DNA of 64,000 bases, from the NCBI GenBank assembly GCA_940671915.1, contig CALNVZ010000649.1:8210027-8274026 (forward strand), read 5' to 3'. Numbering within the stretch: the stretch's first letter is position 1; the number at the start of each line of letters is the position of its first letter. The DNA comes from Paracentrotus lividus. Lineage: Eukaryota; Echinodermata; Echinoidea; Camarodonta; Echinidae. The notes below the pieces were generated by a model. That model saw nothing but the letters and a program-made list of their open reading frames with translations. It searched no databases and had not been told where the DNA came from. The position numbers and the translations under genes were made by a program. Positions 33,332 to 41,100 of this stretch are shown piece by piece.

Positions 33332-35133
33332 GTAAGAAAAAGTATCCAGGAGGGCTCCATGCTAATTTTAGGGTAGTTGGGAAACTTTGATATTGAGATG
33401 AAGATCAGCAAGGGACAGTTCAGTGAGGTCTACAAGGCAATATGCTTAGTCAACAACAAGGTCATAGCTCTCAAAAAGGTCCTGGTAAGTTAGATAAAAG
33501 TAGCCAGCAGGGTTCTGCTTTGACTATTTTCATAGCTGGGGAACTTTGATATTGAAAAGAAGATCAGCAAGGGACAGTTCGCAAAGAAGAAGATCAGTAA
33601 GGGACAGTTCAGTGAGGTCTACAAAGCAAGATGCTTGGTCAACAATAAGGTCATACATGTAGCTCTCATAAAGGTCCAGGTAAGTTAGATAAAAGGAGCC
33701 TGCAGGGCTTTACTTTATAGAGTGTTTTTTTTGTTGAAGAACTTTAGTATTGAGAAGGAGATTGGCAAGGGACAGTTCAGTGAGGTCTACTAGGCAAGAT
33801 GCCTGGTAAACAATAAGGTCATAGCTCTAAAAAAAGTCCAGGTAAGTTAGAGTAGCATATTAGCATGCCAACCTTTTTGATAGCTGGGAACTTTGATATT
33901 GAGAAGAAGATAAGCAAGGGGCAGTTCAGTCTAAAAGGCAAGATGCCTCGTCAACAACAGGGTAATAGATGTAGCTCTCAAAAATATATACATGTAGAGT
34001 GTTCGGATAATGATGTTCAGGGGTCATGTGTATCAGGCCCCTGGTTAATTTTCTAAACTTGAGGGTTCCGGTTTTCAAATTTAGGAGCCCTTAGGTCTGT
34101 ACTTGGCACCTGCTGTTGTAGAGCCTTTGAGTAACAGGTGACATATCTCCTATTCAAAGGTGTATATTTTCTTTTGAGGGCTGGTTGTTATCATATCTCA
34201 AGAACTACATGAAATCTGAACTTCAAATATGTTAATAATCCGTTTTGCCATATGAATATTATCTGATTGAATTCCCCAATTAAGTAGGTCAAATGCCAAG
34301 GGATATGATAGGGACATAAACTTATGAAATTTTAGGCAAGGGCCTTATTTTGGCAATATCTTATGAACCAATTGAGATACAAACTTCAGCATTCAGATTA
34401 TTGTCAGTACGTATCACTTGAGGAAGACAATCCAACTTGGATTTAGATTAACAGTGAATGTCACAGAGGTCAGTTTCTTTGATTACAGGATATAAGGTAG
34501 GAGGTGTAAGCATTTAAATTTTACCTGTTTTTCTCATTCGCAGATATTCGAAATGATGGACGCAAAAGCGAGGAGCGACTGTATAAAAGAAATTGATTTA
34601 TTGAAGGTAATGTGACATTTTATTTTCTTTTAAGTGCCTGTATATACATTGTACAAATGAATTGTTTTGGAATCTTATAAAAAAAAAAATCTCTGGCATA
34701 CATCGTATCCCAAATATTTACAAATAATTAGAGATATACCTTTAATTCAGAATCAAAATTAGAATACAAAAATGTATTATGAATCTTATTATTTTGCTCT
34801 CTCATTTATATTGACAAAACCTATGTTGTTTATAGCGTATATTAAGTTTATATAACTAAAAATACCTTGATTAAAAGTATTGTTCATTGTATTGATATTA
34901 TTACCTTTTTAAATAACTTTTTAAAGAAGTTTTCACTCCAGGGTGACTTCAATCATATTGGAATATTGAGTTATGTTTTGGGGTATTATGTATTTAAAAG
35001 CTTAAAGTAGATTAAGCAAATCACCTTAAATAGTAGAAACTTTGTTCTGCCTTGTAAGCATACAGTGTCAGTTTTCATTTTAAAGCTATGATTGAACATT
35101 ATTATGCAATTATATATATTTTTTTTATATTTA

Positions 35134-35182
<49 letters not shown>

Positions 35183-38100
35183 AAATAAAATCCAATAAAA
35201 GCATATTGTTAAATAATGTACCATAACAATGAAATATGTATGTGATTAGAATGGAAAAGTTTATCATAGCTTACTTTCTTCATTTTCTCTTCCTTTTTCC
35301 CCCTTTAAAATTAAGTCCTTGAATCATGACCATGTGATCAGATATCTAGCTTCATTTATTGTGAGAATAACGAGCCTGAAATATTGTACTAGAATTAGCT
35401 GATGCAGGAGACTTATCAAGAATGATTAAGGTAAGATGAAAATGAGAATACTTCTCCTCTCTTCTCTTTCTTTGTATCTCTCTCTTCTCTCTATTTTTTT
35501 TTCTCTCTCTCTCTCACTCTCTCTCTCTCTCTCTCTTCCTCTGTCTTTTTTCTGAATGAGAATAATGATGTGAATATTGCATGAGTGTAAGCTGATTCAG
35601 AAGACTTTAAGAATGATCAAGGTGTGAAAGAAAATGTTCTTCTCTCTCCTCTTTCTAACTCTCTCTCTCTCTCAGTCTATACCTCTTCTTTGAACTGAAT
35701 TTGAATATTTGAATGATGCTACTGTCTTAAATGTCAAAGTTTGATCTGAAAAAAAAAAAAAAGAATTGTAAAATTGTTTTGTTAGAGATTTCCCATGGCA
35801 ATTTGGACTCAATTTGTCAAACAATGGACCTTTAGAATGAAATTTCTAAAATGGAAAAACTCTTTTTGAACTTTTTTCTTTAAATTTTTTCTCAACATTT
35901 GCTCATTTTTTAAATTTTTATATATATCAAACAAAAATCAAGGAGTGGTCGTGTTATAATGATCCTCTATGGGCCTGTAGAGGTTTAGTTGCATTGCATC
36001 AGTCTTGACGTTTTACCTCTTGTGACAAAGAAACTTCCAGTTTTCCAGAAATTGTCTCGACATTCTCTTGACAATCTCAGCCTATCCGTATTTTGTTTTA
36101 ATTTCCTGTTGTTGTTCAGTAAATCAGATTAGAACTTCTATTCTAAGAAGGCAAGTGTTTTATCTTTTATAAGAAACGTTACAGCTTGATCCTGCTCTAT
36201 CATCTAGGGAGAGGGATTGATGTCATACTTGAATGCCAGCACGCATGACATCATACCCTATCAGGGGGAGTTCCCCCTTATTTCGACATGACAAGGAAGG
36301 AATTCATTGGAAGTGGGACCCCACGTGGGAAATCAGCCACTGTCTCAGCAGGATCTTATCCTAATCGATCTGGGATGTGAGATCGGTCTGAATTAAGTCG
36401 CAAATTCTGTTGCTATCAGAAGAAAGAGGGTCGTGTGAAGTTCAGTTGTAAGGGGATTGTGGGATTTCTCATTAGGAAAAGGGAGAAAGTAGTTTCAGGT
36501 CATGTGGGGTAACAGGATTAGGTTCATACAAAGTTGAGCTGGGAATCCTGATAGCATTATGTCTACTTTTTTTAAATATTTCAATTTTTCGGTGTGTATA
36601 AAATATGTTCTTTAGGTTGAAATTAATTTTGTAATCTCATGCCTGTCATGTAGCCATTTAATATGTGCTATCTTTTATTTCTGCTTCTGTATCTTCTGTC
36701 ATATTCAAAGATTTTATTTCGTTTTCCTCTTTCTCTTTCCTGGTCACTCTGCTCAAGGTTATCTCGTACTGCCTCTCTTACTTATTATTTTTCGATACAG
36801 GTTGGGAAATAATTATTAGACCGCTTTCCTTCTAAGCTCCCATACTGTTTGATCTACTAATTATATCCCAAGCTGTATATCTTGTGTTATTTTCTCTTTC
36901 TCTTCACATTTTGTCTTTACTTTGCTTTCTGTTTATCTTTTTACTTATTACTGACATTATTATATCATGTTATATATTTCTGGTTGGTTTCCATCTTTGT
37001 TCGAATTTATATTTAAAAAACCTAAATCACTTCACCATGATCCCTCACATATATCCTGAAGTTGATTTCTATCCTTCGGGTTTATTCCATTTTTCTATTT
37101 TTAATAGCTTCTGACCACTTGAGCTTTGAAAATTTAACAGGTTTCAGGGACGGACATGGTTTTGCCATAGCTCAGTCGGTAATGTGCCTGTCTAGTAAAC
37201 AGTAGGTCACGGGTTCAAATCACGATGAAATCCCATTTTCTTTGCTCACTTTTCCATATTATAAATTTCTGGTCAGTTTCCTTCTCAAATTAACAAATTT
37301 GAATGTTCTTCCATATCATACATTTGTACATGTATTTTGGTTTCATTTAAAAATAATGTCTTTTGATTTGATTTTAATTGTTTCCTATTATCTTTCTTCT
37401 TTATGATTTTGTAGCATTTCAAGAAACAGAAGAGATTGATACCGGAGAGAACCGTCTGGAAGTACTTTGTGCAGCTTTGTAGTGCGCTAGAACACATGCA
37501 TGACAGAAGGGTTATGCACAGAGGTATTACTTTCAATAACTTTGGTTATATTTTTTTTTAATTTGCTGTTTATTCTCAGAAATTATGGTTGTGATGATTA
37601 TTACAGGATACCATACAATTTATAGAAAAATATTTATTTTTAAATTGAAATTACTTTTGGGGTCATGAGATTGAACTGTGGAACAAAGCTGTATCAAATA
37701 TATTTGGAAAGGTTGAATGGTTGTGTGCTTCAGGGTCTTGGAATTGCCAAAATGAAGATAAATTACCTCTATTCTGTGCAGAGTCACATGCACTGTACAC
37801 AGAAAAGCATGTATGGGACTACACCTAATGTAAGGTGTTTAAGCTGTTTTGGGGTTTATTGTGACCACAAGGGCATTTGAAGACTGATCCTTAACAGTGG
37901 ACCTTTTTTTAAAAACCATATTATTTTTTCTGAAACCACATGAAAATGATTTGAAAGCTTAAAATTGTTCTGTTGGCCTTTCCCATTACAGTAGATTCTG
38001 TTTAAAATTGCACACACTATATAGATGAATGTTTATTTTTCCACCCATTCAGATATCAAGCCTGCTAATGTATTCATCACAGCTAATGGAAAGGTTAAAC

Positions 38101-41100
38101 TAGGTGACCTTGTTCTAGGGCGATTCTTCAGCTCTAAGACGACTGCTGCACATTCCCTGGTTGGCACTCCATACTACATTCTGTTTCTGTCTAGTATTGT
38201 TTAAAGATTGCATGCGCTATTCAGATAAACGTTTATTTTTTCCATCCATTCAGATATCAAGCCTGCTAATGTATTCATCACAGCTGATGGTAAGGTAAAA
38301 CTTGGTGACCTTGGTCTAGGGCGATTCTTCAGCTCTAAGACGACTGCTGCACATTCCCTGGTTGGCACTCCATACTACATGTCACCCGAACGCATCCACG
38401 AGACGGGATATAATTTCAAATCGGACATCTGGTCACTCGGCTGCTTGTTATACGAGGTGAGTCTGATATTTATTATCTGGGATTAATCTGGGATTAATAT
38501 GCCAATAATTATTTTGAGCTGTATCAGGACAACTACCCTCTGGATGAAGTTGGAAGTTGTCGGGGGGGGGGGGTGGGTAATTGTCTAGGGGTACTTGTCC
38601 TGGAACCGTTCCAAGCTTTATAATTATATCGTCTAAGATGTAGGGTCAGGATTAGGGTTCAGGTTGCAATAGGGTTTCATGTTAGGTTTATATTCGGGTA
38701 AATTGTTTAAGCAATGTGGTTAATTTGTCTTAATTCAACAAATTATATGTTTTGATAATCTTAGTGGTGTTATCTCCCTTTAGGGGAAGTGCAAGCAAAG
38801 CATGTGTAAATTGAATGTGAATTATAGTCCATTTTAAAGGTAGAAATTATATAAAAATTAATTTTTCACTGCATTATTAATAAATGTTTCTATTGTTTCA
38901 GAAACTGAAATTGAGATTGACATTTTAATGCATGTATTTGTAGGCAGAGTTTATATCAGTGATTTTGTTTTGATTGCAAGCTTTTGACACCATTTTTGCC
39001 TGTTGGTCTTTGGCTACTTTGTTTAACAGTCATGCTGTTTTTATTTCTGCCTCTCTATCTCTCTCTCCCTGGCCTTCAATATAACTTCCAGAGGAAGTTA
39101 TCCAGGTGCTAAATTTCCTCTTTCAATGCTGAAACCTGAAATGATGAAAACAAACGGCAAACAGTTGAATTGATGTTACAAATATAGCTTATATAGTGGC
39201 AGATACAGGCGGGGGCGCAGGGGACAAGCGCACTTGTATAATTTGGAGAACGGTAAACCGCTCATTGACTGGACATATTCAAATCAGAAAAATTTGGCTG
39301 AAGCCCCCCCTCCCCTCCACCATTTTCAAATCAATGATCCGTCACTGGCTTGATATGAATTTTAAAAAGGGATATTGTATCTTTTTTCCCCCAAATATAC
39401 TTCCACTCAATTTGTTTTTGCAAATCACTATACAAAGAAAAAAAAGGTACACTATTTCATTGTTCAGTTATAACTGTTTAACTTGGAAAATTATTGTTGA
39501 AATGATATATTTTACCTTTAAAGAGACCCCTACCTCCACTCCTCTTTCTGCTTTTATATCTTGTATGTACATGTAGATGAAACATTTCTTGTTTGTATGT
39601 TGCATCTTTGAGACTCTGCCTTTAATCATTCACTTTGATATTGTATTATTTATCAGTGCATGCTGCTGAAGGAATAAGACTTTTTTAAAGCATCAAAATG
39701 CAGTATAAAACCCTACTCCTTATTGTCCCAAGATGTACTTTCTAGAACCAAAACAATCCCGTCCAGTCTGTATATATCCATCAACGTGTAAACAGAGCTT
39801 GTTTATGTAAAGGGTTGTCGGTCTACAGTTTCTTTCATCTGAAGGTCTGATTCTCTGAATTACTACAAGATTAAAAAGGGTTTGTCAATCTTAAAATGAA
39901 GTAAGGTTTATTCATCCGAAAATGAAATAGGATTGGTTTATCCGAAAATGAAATTGGGTTTGATAATCTGAAAATGAAACAGTACTAACACTATACAAGT
40001 TTAACCCTATTCTATAAGTTGAATGAAGTTTCATTTTCGCATTAACGACCTCTATTTCATATTTGGGTCAACAAACCATATTTCAGATTCAAATTAATGA
40101 ACCCTATGACTTTTTGGGGAGAAAAATACAGCGAAACCTGTGGAGAATTCCATTGCAATGTTGGAATAAGTGTAGGAAATTTGTGTATTCAATAAATGCA
40201 CCATATTTCATTTTCAAACAAACAAACCTTTGAAACAAAAAGCAGCCCCTGTTTGAATGATAACGCAAGCTTTAATAGCTCTTATATTTTATTTCCCCCA
40301 CCACCTTGCCTCCTTCTCTCCGCCCCACCCCCACTCTCCCTTGCCATTGGATAGATGGCAGCGTTGCAATCCCCATTCTACGGCGACAAGATGAACCTAT
40401 ACGCACTTTGCAAGAAGATAGATAAATGTGATTATCCGCCCCTTCCCGCTGATCATTACACTGAGGAGGTAGGGTTATTTATTACGGTTGCCATGCTTAT
40501 CAATGGTTTGTAGTGTAGCAGTTTACCAGTTTGTTGTGTTGCACATAACTTGTGTGTTCATTTCGTGTATTAACACACCACTAATGGAGTGTATTTATTT
40601 TATCTCTCCTTTTTTTTCTCTCCTTATCCCTCCCCCTCCATGGGTTATTCCTTTTTACTTGGCACCAACCTCTGTTTCCTTCTCTGTCTTTTTTTTTGTT
40701 TTTTTCCTTTTGTATTTGACTATATTCCCCCATATCTCTTTATATTATTATACCCCTCATTCCTGTTCCTCTCTCTCTTCCTTCTCGATACCTGTTACAT
40801 ATCTCTCTCCCTGTCTATATATGTTTGACATTCTGTCTCTTGTTTCTCTCTCTCTTCTTTTTTTGTCTAACCGTCTTTCTCTGTTTCTTTTTTGTACTAT
40901 CTCTCCATCTTTCTCTTTCTCTGTCTCTCTCTGTGTCTCTCTTTTTCTTTGTGTCTCTCTTTCTCTGTCTCGTGGTCTTTCTGTCACTGTCTACTCTTTC
41001 TCTTTCTCACTCTCGGTATGTACAATCCCTTCCCTGTTACTCTCCACGTGCTCCACTATATTCATTCACCTTACACCATACCCCCAAATTCATGTGTGTG

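Noticed and set aside
37163..37235. tRNA gene
   Set aside because: A and B boxes are present but acceptor and anticodon stems do not form, and the sequence continues into a tail shared with another copy. Called SINE-derived.
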